A stretch of DNA of 64,000 nucleotides, taken from Pedobacter riviphilus (GTDB taxonomy: Bacteria > Bacteroidota > Bacteroidia > Sphingobacteriales > Sphingobacteriaceae). The position numbers and the translations under genes are program-made. Shown here in pieces: positions 1-9,440 of the stretch; position 1 is the stretch's first letter, and each line of letters starts with the position of its first letter. Under the pieces are notes generated by a model. That model was not told the origin of the DNA and made no database searches. It was given only the letters and a program-made list of their open reading frames with translations. The stretch covers positions 2,542,001 to 2,606,000 of the forward strand of contig NZ_CP061171.1 in the NCBI RefSeq assembly GCF_014692875.1, in the 5' to 3' direction.

Positions 1-77
1 CTGACCAATAGTCTGCAAAATATGAAAACCACTTGTATTTAAGTCAGGGGTTTATTAAGTTTAAGAAACAAACCGTT

Positions 78-482
78 ATGAACCAGAACCCAATTGTATT
101 ATACATAGATGCTAACAACAATGACAGCTTTCTAAGCTATACCCAAAATCCAGATAAGATTTCTAGAAACATCAATCATTTTGGAGAAGAATATGCCCAA
201 GATATAGAAATACGAAAATCTATATACACCGATGATGTAGTCAGTATAAACATTGTGGGAAAATATATCTGCATTCTACATACCAATACAGAATTCCAAA
301 GGATGCTCCTTTTTGATGCTATGGCTATTCCGGATGTAGATATGGTTGAGACTTTTTTATCCAAACTGTACAATAGCGCGTTATCTGATAATTTCTTATA
401 CAAACTTGAATATCTAAAGACTCATTCTTCCCGGCCTTTTTATCCAGTTTTGTTAAGCAGTGATGTTCCTTCCGCTGAATAA
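78..482 (+). CDS. hypothetical protein, 134 aa
   Basis: I do not recognise this protein. I chose the ATG at 78, which opens MNQNPIVLYIDANN, over the in-frame ATG at 33 because the 15 extra residues look like leader noise. The protein is soluble, with no signal peptide or membrane segment, and has a mixed hydrophobic/acidic composition. It stands alone and ends about 35 bases before the convergent thioredoxin-like gene, so the two genes run tail to tail. The upstream promoter lies at or beyond the window edge. The frame is uninterrupted and codon use is like its neighbours, which supports a real gene, but no function can be given. Confidence 0.5.
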   Translation: MNQNPIVLYIDANNNDSFLSYTQNPDKISRNINHFGEEYAQDIEIRKSIYTDDVVSINIVGKYICILHTNTEFQRMLLFDAMAIPDVDMVETFLSKLYNSALSDNFLYKLEYLKTHSSRPFYPVLLSSDVPSAE

Positions 483-516
483 AACTTCAAACAGAAAAAA
501 TCAGCCTCAGTAACAT

Positions 517-1764
517 TTATTTTCCTGCTGATATTGCCTCAAGTTCAGATCGCAGCCTTTCTATACTTTCCTTCTTATAAATCTGGCTGGCGAACTGCAT
601 CCATTTCAATGCATCGAGCAACGATTTATCACTTTTGTGTAGGTCTTGTTTAAAAAAATCAGAAACGGTATACAGGATAGTCGCTATATTGGCCGAATAC
701 TGAACCGCTGCTAGTTTTTTTTCTTCCTCAAAATTAGGAATCTTGGTACCATCTTCTTTCCCGCTCAAAAAAGGCCACATAGCCTGCTCAAACAATATCT
801 TGTCCTTCACTCTGATTGAATCAAGCGGAATAGACATCTGTTTTTCCGCTATCCTATATCCTACTTTCTTTAATCCGGAAGTATCCCTGGCGGTATGGTA
901 GTAATGCAGGGCGAGATTATCTACTGAAGGGAGTTGTTTTTCGGCAAGCAAAGGTCTTAAAATTTCAACATAGGTCAAATAATGCTTAGCATCATCAACT
1001 CTTCTGTCCTTAACTGCTCTTCCAAGTGCATAATAGAGCAGTTTATCATACAGTTTTTGAGCCACTAGCTGCTGATCACCTTTAGGAACCCCATTAATAT
1101 GTTTTAAAATAACGGCAAGTGCATCTGAAGGCGTACTTCCGATGTTTTCACTTAAAAAATGTAATGTACTGGCAGCATTTCGTTCGTCATCCGAAATTTG
1201 CGGAACATAGACATTAAGTATTTCTGCATTATCCAGTCCCATCTGTCTACGTTTAATAACCAGCCGCTTCAAAAAATCCTTATTTCTATCTCCATCTTTG
1301 AAACGGGCTTCCATCTCTGCAAGATCCCTCACCTTAAACTGATTTAGTGCTTCTTTACCGGCTGTTATAAATTCTGAAGCTTTAAGATAATCTCCGTTTC
1401 TATAAACTAAATTTCCCAGCGTGTCTAAGAAAAGATAGGTCGGGTATGCCTTAACCGCATAACTGTCGGCTAATTTAATCCCTTCACCCCGTTCGGCATT
1501 CAAGCGGTAACTGATAAATGAGCTGTTGTAGATTTGAGCCACCTCGTTTGAAACAAAAACTTCCCTTTCCATGCGCTTACACGGCAGGCACCAATCGGTA
1601 TAAACATCAACGAAGATGGGTTTGCCTTGCCTTGCAGATTCTTTGAGTAGAGATTTCCAGTCCCCCTTGAAAAATTTTATCCCATTAGGACCGGCAGTCT
1701 GGGCGGCAGCTATCGTAGCTAAACCCGAAAAGATCAGAAGCAGGGAAAAAAGGCGCATTTTCAT
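517..1764 (-). CDS. Secreted thioredoxin-family protein, 415 aa
   Basis: An N-terminal signal peptide (MKMRLFSLLLIFSGLATIAAAQ) leads into a thioredoxin-like domain at about residues 30-130. The redox motif WCLPC has cysteines at about 59 and 62, and the cis-proline loop AYPTY follows at about 106-110. The remaining 280 residues are helical and have no motif I recognise. The family (DUF255-like or thioredoxin_7-like disulfide reductases of Bacteroidota) works in the periplasm on protein disulfides. The open frame extends upstream to 1824, but the ATG at 1764 places the signal peptide at the very N-terminus and is preferred. It is monocistronic and convergent with the gene at 78-482. The substrate is unknown. 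Confidence 0.8.
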   Translation of the reverse strand: MKMRLFSLLLIFSGLATIAAAQTAGPNGIKFFKGDWKSLLKESARQGKPIFVDVYTDWCLPCKRMEREVFVSNEVAQIYNSSFISYRLNAERGEGIKLADSYAVKAYPTYLFLDTLGNLVYRNGDYLKASEFITAGKEALNQFKVRDLAEMEARFKDGDRNKDFLKRLVIKRRQMGLDNAEILNVYVPQISDDERNAASTLHFLSENIGSTPSDALAVILKHINGVPKGDQQLVAQKLYDKLLYYALGRAVKDRRVDDAKHYLTYVEILRPLLAEKQLPSVDNLALHYYHTARDTSGLKKVGYRIAEKQMSIPLDSIRVKDKILFEQAMWPFLSGKEDGTKIPNFEEEKKLAAVQYSANIATILYTVSDFFKQDLHKSDKSLLDALKWMQFASQIYKKESIERLRSELEAISAGK

Positions 1765-2189
1765 AAAATAAATATCGCCCAAAAATCCCATAAAAAAAAT
1801 AAGCAATATCCATTTAGAAAACAAGCGAAGATTTAATAAGTTAGCGCTATTAAAGTTTGCTAATCCAACTAAACCATCATCAGCCTCCCCCTTCCTCTAA
1901 CATCTTTCAGCCCTCCGGTAAGTAATGGTCAGAGCAAATTAAAAGGACGGCCAGCTGAGTTAGAACAATTTGTAAGATTATCCCTTTTTGGCTTTTCTGA
2001 CCGCAGATACAGGTTTTATCAAAGCGCTATATTTCACAATCAGTCAGGCATTACCTTTTCATTATCTTATTATCTTAATGGAGAACCATAATATCGATCC
2101 CTGTTCAAAATGCCAACGACATCCATCTCAAAGGTATTTACAGAAGTATTTTTTTTTTGTATTTACCGGCTTTTCATTAACTTGTTTAC
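1765..2189. other. Intergenic stretch, nothing firm
   Basis: The interval contains one short open frame (1988-2203) that lacks an ATG start and looks like chance. There is a T-rich tract at about 2150-2160 just before the gene at 2190, which probably sits in its promoter region. I see no RNA gene or repeat. Confidence 0.4.
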
Positions 2190-2498
2190 ATGGAGATAAA
2201 TGAGTCAAGCGAATATGTTAAGGCGAGAGCCTTGCTCCTAGCCGAATATTTCAGTCAGCGCGGATGGCTGGTGACCGCAGGAAAAAACAACTGTATACTG
2301 ATTTATGTGCAAAATGAAGAGATATGCAATCTTACTGGAGACCAATTGATGGAGATAATATGTGAATCTGACTGGCATATACCGGGGACAGGCTTAAAGA
2401 CCAGTCCGGTTACCTACATGTTTTACCATCGGGGCGAATTTTACACAAAATTCGAGGTACTTTCCAGTAGTGAATATGATATCTATGATAATGATTGA
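2190..2498 (+). CDS. hypothetical protein, 102 aa
   Basis: A small soluble acidic protein beginning MEINESSEYVKARALLLAEYF, with no signal peptide or membrane segment. I do not recognise a family. Its alternating hydrophobic strands suggest a compact alpha/beta fold. It ends just upstream of the imuA-imuB-dnaE2 cassette and in the same direction, but the imu promoter and palindrome lie about 180 bases further on, so it need not be co-transcribed. A role in the damage response is only a guess from position. Confidence 0.45.
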   Translation: MEINESSEYVKARALLLAEYFSQRGWLVTAGKNNCILIYVQNEEICNLTGDQLMEIICESDWHIPGTGLKTSPVTYMFYHRGEFYTKFEVLSSSEYDIYDND

Positions 2499-2650
2499 AT
2501 CAGTTGATAACCCCAGGGCGTAGTTGAAATAAAAGATAAAAGCAAAACATCTGCCTCTTCAACATCAACAAATCCCGGCATATACTCCAGCACCTCTTTT
2601 GGCAGCCCTGGTGATTGTCCTGATTCCCTAAAAAACTCAGCTGTTTCCAT
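2483..2650 (-). CDS. possible small protein, 55 aa
   Basis: A short frame on the minus strand starting METAEFFRESGQSPGLP. It overlaps the 3' end of the gene at 2190-2498 by 16 bases in convergent orientation and lies just left of the imu promoter. The longer form, to 2713, would run through the imuA promoter palindrome, so the internal ATG at 2650 is preferred. Composition (Asp/Glu-rich, few rare codons) is protein-like, but nothing in it is recognisable. It could be chance. Confidence 0.25.
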   Translation of the reverse strand: METAEFFRESGQSPGLPKEVLEYMPGFVDVEEADVLLLSFISTTPWGYQLIQSLS

Positions 2651-2680
2651 ATCCAGCACAAATGTGCAAAATAATTTTAA

Positions 2681-2708
2681 AATGCTAATATTTTTAGCAT
2701 TATATTTG
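2681..2708 (+). promoter_or_regulatory. imu cassette promoter with operator palindrome
   Basis: A palindrome, AATGCTAA-TATTT-TTAGCATT (2681-2701, 8-bp arms and 5-bp spacer), abuts and overlaps by one base a TATATTTG box (2701-2708), which matches the Bacteroidota TAnnTTTG -7 element. The cassette start codon is 30 bases downstream. A repressor bound here would cover the promoter spacer. Damage-inducible control of imu genes is known in other phyla (LexA), but the protein that reads this palindrome is not in the window. Confidence 0.55.
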
Positions 2709-2737
2709 TCCATGTAAAAACAAAAAGGAGGTTGATC

Positions 2738-3475
2738 ATGGAACAGGCAGCAAAAAAACAGGTCATTGAAAGCTTAAGGGAGCAGATCCTTTCCATGCAG
2801 GGTTATAAGACCGTATCCAAAAGTCAGCACAACATCTCAGGTCTCGAGCTTTTTGCACCTGCTTTTCCAGGCAGCTCTTTCCCGCTTCAGGGTAGCCATG
2901 AATTCATATCCGAAAGCCAGGAACAGACCGCGGCCAGCAGTGGCTTTATCAGCGGGATACTGTCCGCACTGATGAAGGACGGCAGTCCCTGTATCTGGAT
3001 CAGTGCCTCCAGAAAATTCTTCCCGCCGGCAACCAAAAGATTTTCGCTAAATGCGGCATCTATTATCTTCATCGACCTGCAAAACGAAAAAGAACTCTTA
3101 TGGGTGACCGAAGAAGCACTTAAATGCGAAGGACTCGCTGCTGTGGTCTCCGAAATCCCGGACTTGAATTTTGCCACCTCCAGAAGATTTCAACTAGTGA
3201 TCGAAAAAAGCAAGGTCACCGCCCTATTCTTAAGGGAAAATCCAAGAATACTCTCCAATACCACCTGTTTGGCCCGCTGGAAGATCAGCCCATTGCCCAG
3301 CATACTGCCAGAAGGCATGCCCGGTGTTGGTCAGCCCAGCTGGAAAGCAGAACTGTTAAAAGTGCGTAACGGCGAAGGTGGCACCTTTGAAGTATGCTGG
3401 TCTGGCAGCACATTCGAGCAACCACAAAAAGAAAACACCAGGGCTTTACCTATCCATGAACTGCAGACAGGATAA
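2738..3475 (+). CDS. imuA: ImuA, RecA-like translesion accessory protein
   Basis: A 245-residue RecA-like protein of the ImuA family, first gene of the imuA-imuB-dnaE2 cassette that carries out error-prone replication past damage. Recognisable stretches are the GSHEF-type N-terminal region and the typical C-terminal signature ARWKISPLPS followed by PGVGQPSWKAELLKVRNG. The ATG at 2738 has a strong AAGGAGG six bases upstream, so it is preferred to the TTG at 2732. The stop is two bases before imuB, giving tight coupling. A promoter and palindrome lie just upstream. Confidence 0.85.
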   Translation: MEQAAKKQVIESLREQILSMQGYKTVSKSQHNISGLELFAPAFPGSSFPLQGSHEFISESQEQTAASSGFISGILSALMKDGSPCIWISASRKFFPPATKRFSLNAASIIFIDLQNEKELLWVTEEALKCEGLAAVVSEIPDLNFATSRRFQLVIEKSKVTALFLRENPRILSNTTCLARWKISPLPSILPEGMPGVGQPSWKAELLKVRNGEGGTFEVCWSGSTFEQPQKENTRALPIHELQTG

Positions 3476-3477
3476 AG

Positions 3478-4974
3478 ATGACAAAACGATTTTTAAGCAT
3501 ATGGTTTCCGTTTCTGCTAACGGACTGGAAGACTATCCGCCGCCCGGAATGGAAAGAACGGGCGATGGTATGTGCTGGAACCGGTCACGGACGTATGATG
3601 GTCACCGCTACAAACAAGGAAGCAAACGCCCAGGGCATCCATAACGGAATGCCACTTGCCGATGCGCGGGCCATTGTCCATGAGCTCGAAGTCTTTGATG
3701 AAAAACCGGGAAGAAAAGAAAAACTGCTCGAAGGCCTTGCCAGATGGGCCATCCGTTACACCCCGCTCTCTTCTACCGACCCCGATGGCATCCTGCTTGA
3801 CATCACGGGATGCTGTCATTTATGGGGCGGAGAAGAAGCCTACCTTAAGCATATCAGCAGCAGACTCCAATCGTCAGGTTATACCGTAAAAGCGGCAATC
3901 GCCGATACCATTGGCACTTCCTGGGCACTGTCCCGTTATGGTAAAGGAGCTGAGATCGTAGCACCATACCAACAGCACTTTGCTTTACTTCCCCTTCCAC
4001 CGGCAGCACTCAGGATCCCGGGTGAAACCACCGAAAAACTGCACAAACTGGGCTTAAACCGGATTGAACGCTTTATAAACATGCCCCGCAGCACCTTAAG
4101 AAGAAGGTTTGGCGAGAACCTGCTCATCAAAATAGCACAGGCCATGGGCGATGAACCTGAGGCCTTTATCCCAATTAGCACCATTCAGGAATTTGAAGAA
4201 AGGCTGGCCTGCCTGGAACCTATCCGCACAGCCAAAGCTATTGAAATTGCCATCGAAAGACTGCTTGGTAAACTTTGTTTAAGACTTAAAAAAGAAGGAT
4301 TGGGCCTGAGAAAAGCAGTACTGAAAGGTTACCGGATAGATGGAAAAACAATATCAACTGCTATCGGCACCAACCGCCCAAGTGATGACCCCATACACCT
4401 GATGAAACTCTTTACACTCAACATTTCGGGAATTGCACCTGGTATGGGCATTGAGCTTTTCACGCTAAGTGCTGAAAAGACCGAAAAAATGGAACGTCCA
4501 CAGGAAAAAATCTGGGCCGGTCAGGCCGGCCTTGACAGCCAGCCGCTGGCAGAATTACTGGACCGCGTAGCTGGAAAAGTGGGTAAAAATGCCATCCACC
4601 GTTACCTGCCCAGGGCAGACTACTGGCCTGAAAGAGCAATTAAACAGGCTAAAGATCTCAGTGAAGACAGCGGAATAAATTTCTATAATCCCTTGAACCG
4701 TCCCATACAGCTGCTTCCAAGACCGGAACGGATCGAAGTTACCGCACCCATCCCCGATTATCCGCCCATGCTCTTTATCTACCAGGGTGTGCGTCACAGC
4801 ATCAAAAAAGCAGACGGACCGGAAAGACTCGAGCGTGCCTGGTGGCTGGAAGAAGGAGAACACCGTGATTATTATACTGTCGAAGATGAAAAAGGGAACC
4901 GCTACTGGCTTTTCCGCTCAGGCCACTATGCCGCCGAAAACTCGGCCTGGTTTATCCATGGATTTTTTGCCTAA
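3478..4974 (+). CDS. imuB: ImuB, Y-family polymerase-like protein
   Basis: A 498-residue member of the UmuC/DinB-like ImuB family, beginning TKRFLSIWFPFLLTDW and containing the palm-type stretch YTPLSSTDPDGILLDITG. ImuB proteins are usually catalytically inactive and act as the hub linking DnaE2, ImuA and the beta clamp. The length is normal for the family. The start at 3478 is two bases after the imuA stop, and dnaE2 begins 11 bases after its stop, so all three are translated as one operon. The reading frame is intact. Confidence 0.85.
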   Translation: MTKRFLSIWFPFLLTDWKTIRRPEWKERAMVCAGTGHGRMMVTATNKEANAQGIHNGMPLADARAIVHELEVFDEKPGRKEKLLEGLARWAIRYTPLSSTDPDGILLDITGCCHLWGGEEAYLKHISSRLQSSGYTVKAAIADTIGTSWALSRYGKGAEIVAPYQQHFALLPLPPAALRIPGETTEKLHKLGLNRIERFINMPRSTLRRRFGENLLIKIAQAMGDEPEAFIPISTIQEFEERLACLEPIRTAKAIEIAIERLLGKLCLRLKKEGLGLRKAVLKGYRIDGKTISTAIGTNRPSDDPIHLMKLFTLNISGIAPGMGIELFTLSAEKTEKMERPQEKIWAGQAGLDSQPLAELLDRVAGKVGKNAIHRYLPRADYWPERAIKQAKDLSEDSGINFYNPLNRPIQLLPRPERIEVTAPIPDYPPMLFIYQGVRHSIKKADGPERLERAWWLEEGEHRDYYTVEDEKGNRYWLFRSGHYAAENSAWFIHGFFA

Positions 4975-4985
4975 AAAGAAAAGCG

Positions 4986-7900
4986 ATGGAATATACCGAA
5001 CTTCAGGTCACCAGCAACTTCAGTTTCCTGCGCGGCGCTTCGCACCCCGAAGAAATCGTGGAAGAGGCTGTCCGCATGGGTTATAAAAAAATTGCCATTA
5101 CCGATCACAATACCCTTGCAGGGATCGTGCGTGCACACGCCGCCACCAGAAAACTTGATTTCCAGCTCATACCCGCCTGCAGGTTAAACCTTGTGGACGG
5201 TGCATCCCTGCTCGCCTATCCCACGAACACCGAAAGCTATGGCAGACTCTCTGCACTGCTCAGCCTTGGCAATCTGCGTACCGAAAAAGGCAGCTGCGAA
5301 CTTTATAAAAAAGATATATTCGAATATTCAAAAGATATTATTTTCATCGCCATCGCACCAGATAGCCTTTCGGAGAACTTTGATTTTCAAGCGGACTTTT
5401 ACGCAGACCTTCAGACCTACAAAGAGGGACTTGGGAAAAACCTGTACCTGGGCATTAACAGGAGCTATCAGGGAGAAGACCAGAAGAGGATGTTCCGCCT
5501 TTCGGAAATCTCCAAAAAAAACGGTATTCCGCTGGTGGCAACCAATGATGTCTATTACCATAACCCCGAAAGGCGTGAACTGCAGGATGTACTGACCTGT
5601 GTAAGGGAAAAATGCACCATCCAAAATGCAGGCTACCTGCTTTTCCAGAATGCCGAGCGGCACTTAAAGCCGGAAGAAGAAATGAAAAGGCTTTTCCGAC
5701 AATATCCCGATGCACTCAAAAATGCCGTAAAAATTTCTGATGCCTGCACTTTTAGCCTTGATAGCTTAAAATATATTTATCCAGAGGAGATCACCTCGGA
5801 AGGCAGAACGCCGCAACAGGAACTGGAATACCTGACCATAAAGGGGGCGCACGAAATCTTTGGTGAACACCTACCCAAAAAAGTAACCGATAACATCAGC
5901 CATGAGATGAAATTCGTGGAGGAAATGAACTATGCTTCCTATTTTCTCACCGTTTACGATATCGTGCGTTTTGCAAGGAGCCAGCATATCCTTTGCCAGG
6001 GCCGTGGCTCTGCCGCCAACTCCACCATCTGTTACTGTTTGGGCATCACCTCGGTCGACCCCACCAAATTCGATCTTTTATTTGAACGTTTTATATCTTC
6101 CGCCCGCAACGAACCGCCCGACATTGATGTGGACTTTGAACATGAACGCAGGGAAGAAGTCATCCAGTACATCTATAGTAAATACGGACGCGACCGCGCA
6201 GCCATTGTAGCCACCGTCACCCAGCAGCGCCAAAAAGGTGCGATCCGCGATGTGGGTAAAGTGATGGGGCTATCAGTGGATACCATCAACCGGCTCTCTT
6301 CCTCCATCTGGGAATTTACCGATGAATGGTTCGAGGGCGGAAAACTTACCGAACAGGGCCTCAACCCGAATGATCCACTGCTTCGAAAAGTGCTTAGCCT
6401 TACCGCCCAGATGATGGGCTTTCCAAGACAGCTGGGTCAGCATACAGGAGGCTTCGTCATCACCAGGGGCAAACTGACCGACCTCTGCCCCATCCTCAAT
6501 GCCCGTATGGAAGAGCGCACCAATATCGAATGGAACAAAGACGATATCGACACATTGGGCTTTCTCAAAATCGATGTACTTGCCCTTGGCATGCTGACCT
6601 GCATCAGAAAAGGATTCGATCTGGCCAAAGCGCATTACAACCTTGATCTGACCATGGCCAAGATCAACGAAAATGAAGATCCCAAGGTTTATGAAATGAT
6701 CAGCCATGCCGATACCCTGGGCGTTTTCCAGATCGAAAGCCGTGCCCAGATGTCCATGCTGCCACGCCTGAGGCCCAAATGTTTTTATGACCTGGTGATC
6801 GAAGTAGCCATTGTACGTCCAGGCCCCATCCAGGGTGATATGGTCCATCCCTACTTAAGACGGCGTAACGGAGAAGAAAACGTGGAATATCCTTCCGAAG
6901 AGTTAAAAGATATTCTGCACCGAACATTAGGCGTTCCCCTCTTTCAGGAACAGGCCATGAAGATCGCCATTGTTGCCGCAGGCTTTACCCCAGCAGAAGC
7001 AGATGAGCTGCGCAGGAGCATGGCCACCTTTAAGGCCAAGGGCATGGTGACCAAGTTTGAAGAAAAACTCATCACCGGTATGACCAGTAAAGGTTATACC
7101 GAGGACTTTGCCAGACGCGTATTCAAACAGCTCGAAGGTTTTGGAAGCTATGGTTTCCCAGAAAGCCATGCGGCCAGTTTTGCCCTGTTGGTCTACGTAT
7201 CCTGCTGGCTCAAATGTTATTATCCCGATGTCTTTGCCACAGCCCTGCTCAACAGCATGCCCATGGGCTTTTACCAGCCTGCCCAGATCGTCATCGATGC
7301 TAAAAAGCATGGCGTGGAAATCAGGCCCATTGACATCAATTATTCCACCTGGGACAACCGACTGGAAGAAAGGTCCGGAAAATTTCATGCACTCCGCTTA
7401 GGTTTTAGGCAGATCAAGGGCATGAATACTGAAGATATCGAATACCTGACCAATGGCAGAAAAAAAGCATACAGTCATATCCACGAACTAATGGATGCCG
7501 GGCTCAGCTTATCTGCCCTGGAACGGCTTGCCGATGCCGATGCCTTCCGCTCCATTGGTTTGGACAGAAGAGCTGCCCTTTGGGAAGTATCCGCCATGGC
7601 CGACCGCCCGGTTGCACTCTTTGAAAACCAGCCTTCAGAAAGCAGCCTGGAAATGCAGGCCACCCTGCCCCTGATGAGCAAAGGTGAGCACGTGATCCAG
7701 GACTATGCCTCCACATCCTTATCGCTAAAAGCACATCCGGTGAGCTTTGTACGTGAACAATTAAGCCTGCTCCGCGTTTTGCCAACCCAAGACCTTGCGC
7801 AGGCAAAAGACGGACAGACCATAAAAGTAGCAGGTCTCGTCCTGGTCCGCCAGCGTCCCGGTACAGCCAAAGGCGTATGTTTTATCACCATTGAGGATGA

Positions 7901-8210
7901 AACAGGATTTACCAATCTGGTCGTATTTGAAAACCTGTTTGAAAAATTCCGCAAAGAAATCATCCAGTCCAGACTACTGATGGTTGAAGGAAAGCTGCAG
8001 ATAGAAGGCGAAGTGATCCACGTAATCGTCAAACGTTGCTTTGATCTCACCAACCTCCTGCGATCAATGGACAGGGAAGAAAACAACGGTTTCCCAACAG
8101 TCGCTTTCTCCAGATCTGATGAAAGGACAGCAGCCTACTCCGGTAAAGATTTACCAGATAAAGGCACTCCGGTAGACTTCGTAATTCCGGGAGGCAGAAA
8201 TTTCAAGTAG
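4986..8210 (+). CDS. dnaE2: DnaE2, error-prone DNA polymerase III alpha
   Basis: A 1074-residue C-family polymerase. The N-terminal PHP domain starts YTELQVTSNFSFLRGASHP. The catalytic palm contains the acidic motif PPDIDVDFEHERR (aspartates at about 379, 381 and 383), and tandem HhH and OB-fold regions follow, with the OB domain at about residues 940-1020. The length and the cassette position identify DnaE2 rather than the replicative DnaE. It inserts bases opposite lesions together with ImuA and ImuB. The frame is intact over 3.2 kb. No terminator is obvious in the 220 bases that follow. Confidence 0.93.
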   Translation: MEYTELQVTSNFSFLRGASHPEEIVEEAVRMGYKKIAITDHNTLAGIVRAHAATRKLDFQLIPACRLNLVDGASLLAYPTNTESYGRLSALLSLGNLRTEKGSCELYKKDIFEYSKDIIFIAIAPDSLSENFDFQADFYADLQTYKEGLGKNLYLGINRSYQGEDQKRMFRLSEISKKNGIPLVATNDVYYHNPERRELQDVLTCVREKCTIQNAGYLLFQNAERHLKPEEEMKRLFRQYPDALKNAVKISDACTFSLDSLKYIYPEEITSEGRTPQQELEYLTIKGAHEIFGEHLPKKVTDNISHEMKFVEEMNYASYFLTVYDIVRFARSQHILCQGRGSAANSTICYCLGITSVDPTKFDLLFERFISSARNEPPDIDVDFEHERREEVIQYIYSKYGRDRAAIVATVTQQRQKGAIRDVGKVMGLSVDTINRLSSSIWEFTDEWFEGGKLTEQGLNPNDPLLRKVLSLTAQMMGFPRQLGQHTGGFVITRGKLTDLCPILNARMEERTNIEWNKDDIDTLGFLKIDVLALGMLTCIRKGFDLAKAHYNLDLTMAKINENEDPKVYEMISHADTLGVFQIESRAQMSMLPRLRPKCFYDLVIEVAIVRPGPIQGDMVHPYLRRRNGEENVEYPSEELKDILHRTLGVPLFQEQAMKIAIVAAGFTPAEADELRRSMATFKAKGMVTKFEEKLITGMTSKGYTEDFARRVFKQLEGFGSYGFPESHAASFALLVYVSCWLKCYYPDVFATALLNSMPMGFYQPAQIVIDAKKHGVEIRPIDINYSTWDNRLEERSGKFHALRLGFRQIKGMNTEDIEYLTNGRKKAYSHIHELMDAGLSLSALERLADADAFRSIGLDRRAALWEVSAMADRPVALFENQPSESSLEMQATLPLMSKGEHVIQDYASTSLSLKAHPVSFVREQLSLLRVLPTQDLAQAKDGQTIKVAGLVLVRQRPGTAKGVCFITIEDETGFTNLVVFENLFEKFRKEIIQSRLLMVEGKLQIEGEVIHVIVKRCFDLTNLLRSMDREENNGFPTVAFSRSDERTAAYSGKDLPDKGTPVDFVIPGGRNFK

Positions 8211-8431
8211 GGATTGTTACTGCATTGCTCTGATGCTTCAAGCGTCTTGCTGGCCAAATTCCGGTCTGAATAGAATATTTAGTTTGAAGGTTGAGCCGAT
8301 GAAAGTAGATTGGGAGGATTAGCGCCCATTTACACGCTCAGGTGAAGATATAGCTATATATCAACTTACAAAGTTGGCGAAAATCCTGAATCTGATTGAA
8401 TTTTTTATAATTGGTTTTTATATCTTTAAAA

Positions 8432-8920
8432 ATGAAAAAATACTTAGCGCCTCTCCTTTTATGCCTCGTGTTGCATTTCAGCTGTAAAAAACAAAACCCG
8501 AGTGAACCGGAACCGCCTGAGGTGAACCTTTATACCGATCAACAGGTTATTGGAAAATGGGTGTATCAAAGCCTGAAAGTCAATGGAACAACCTACCCTT
8601 ATCCGCATAGAAGCGGTTGTGGGAAAGATCGTTTTTATTTTCTAAACAGGCCTAGCCAGGACCATGATTATGTGGAACTAATCCACCTTAATTCCAACTG
8701 TGCGCTTCAGACTACAGATATGGACTGGAAACTCAAAGGAGAAAATCTTATTTTGAATTTTGGTTCTCAGCAGTTCATCTACAAAATACTAAGACTCAAC
8801 TCGAGCAACTTTGATGTACTTGTCAATACCGATTATGATGGAGATGGCAAAGTAGACAAGCTAGAGATTTATGCCACCAAGGAAAACTGTAGTACAGGTG
8901 ACCCGTACTGCCAAAACTAA
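8432..8920 (+). CDS. Lipocalin-like lipoprotein, 162 aa
   Basis: The N-terminus MKKYLAPLLLCLVLHFSCKK carries a lipobox ending at Cys18, so the protein is probably anchored in a membrane facing the periplasm or surface. After a Pro/Glu-rich linker comes VIGKWVYQSLKVNG, the opening typical of small lipocalin-like domains in Bacteroidota. Near the C-terminus DYDGDGKVDKLEI resembles an EF-hand or dockerin-type calcium loop. The ATG at 8432 is chosen over the upstream frame start at 8411 because it places the signal peptide at the N-terminus. It is a single gene. Confidence 0.7.
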   Translation: MKKYLAPLLLCLVLHFSCKKQNPSEPEPPEVNLYTDQQVIGKWVYQSLKVNGTTYPYPHRSGCGKDRFYFLNRPSQDHDYVELIHLNSNCALQTTDMDWKLKGENLILNFGSQQFIYKILRLNSSNFDVLVNTDYDGDGKVDKLEIYATKENCSTGDPYCQN

Positions 8921-9030
8921 ACATCGGTTTTCAAGGGCGTTATGACTCCGGCAAGCCCCTATTCAAGAGTACAATAGGCAAATATTTGGGGATTTTTTCC
9001 GCCACCACCTCCACAGCGTTCCATACACAA

Positions 9031-9418
9031 TCATTTCACAGCCCTGATCGCCTTATCAAAAGACAGCACCAGATTCTTCTGATCGATACCTTTTAAGGGA
9101 ACATCATGAACACTACTGCCCAGGCCTGTAGTAAAATAAACATCAGCCTTAACCGGAGCACCCTTTTGAAGCCCCTCCTCAAACAAAGCGATCCCGAACA
9201 AAGTACTGTCCACCTTAGATGAAACGATTATACTTACCGTACCCAGATCATACTTTCCGTTATTCTTTAAGGTAACAACCTCTTCCTTTATAAGTATAGC
9301 TCACCCCTTTCAGGGTTTCCAGATAAGTCTTATTCTTACCGGTAATTCCCTGATAGCTCTTAGCATAAGCTGAAAAACCAGCAATTGCCAGCAGTAGAAC
9401 TAAAATAATTCTCTTCAT
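9031..9418 (-). pseudogene. Small secreted protein, frameshifted
   Basis: The gene starts at 9418 with a clear signal peptide (MKRIILVLLLAIAGFSAYA) and continues YQGITGKNKTYLETLKGVSY. The frame is then lost around 9250-9265 and is picked up in another frame as EEVVTLKNNGKYDLGTVSII, running to a stop at 9031. Restoring one frame change would give a protein of about 128 residues with an FxLYD or Ig-like feel (NNGKYDLGTV followed by a VSSKV strand). The break is not in a homopolymer. It may be a true pseudogene or a sequence error. It lies 23 bases from the next leftward gene, the SYLF protein, which would precede it in an operon. Confidence 0.7.
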
Positions 9419-9440
9419 GACTCTTAAAAAAATAATTCAA

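Noticed and set aside
1988..2203. 71-codon plus-strand frame
   Set aside because: No ATG start, no family signal, and it ends just inside the next gene; probably chance.
3124..3369. Alternative-frame ORF inside imuA
   Set aside because: Shadow of the imuA reading frame.
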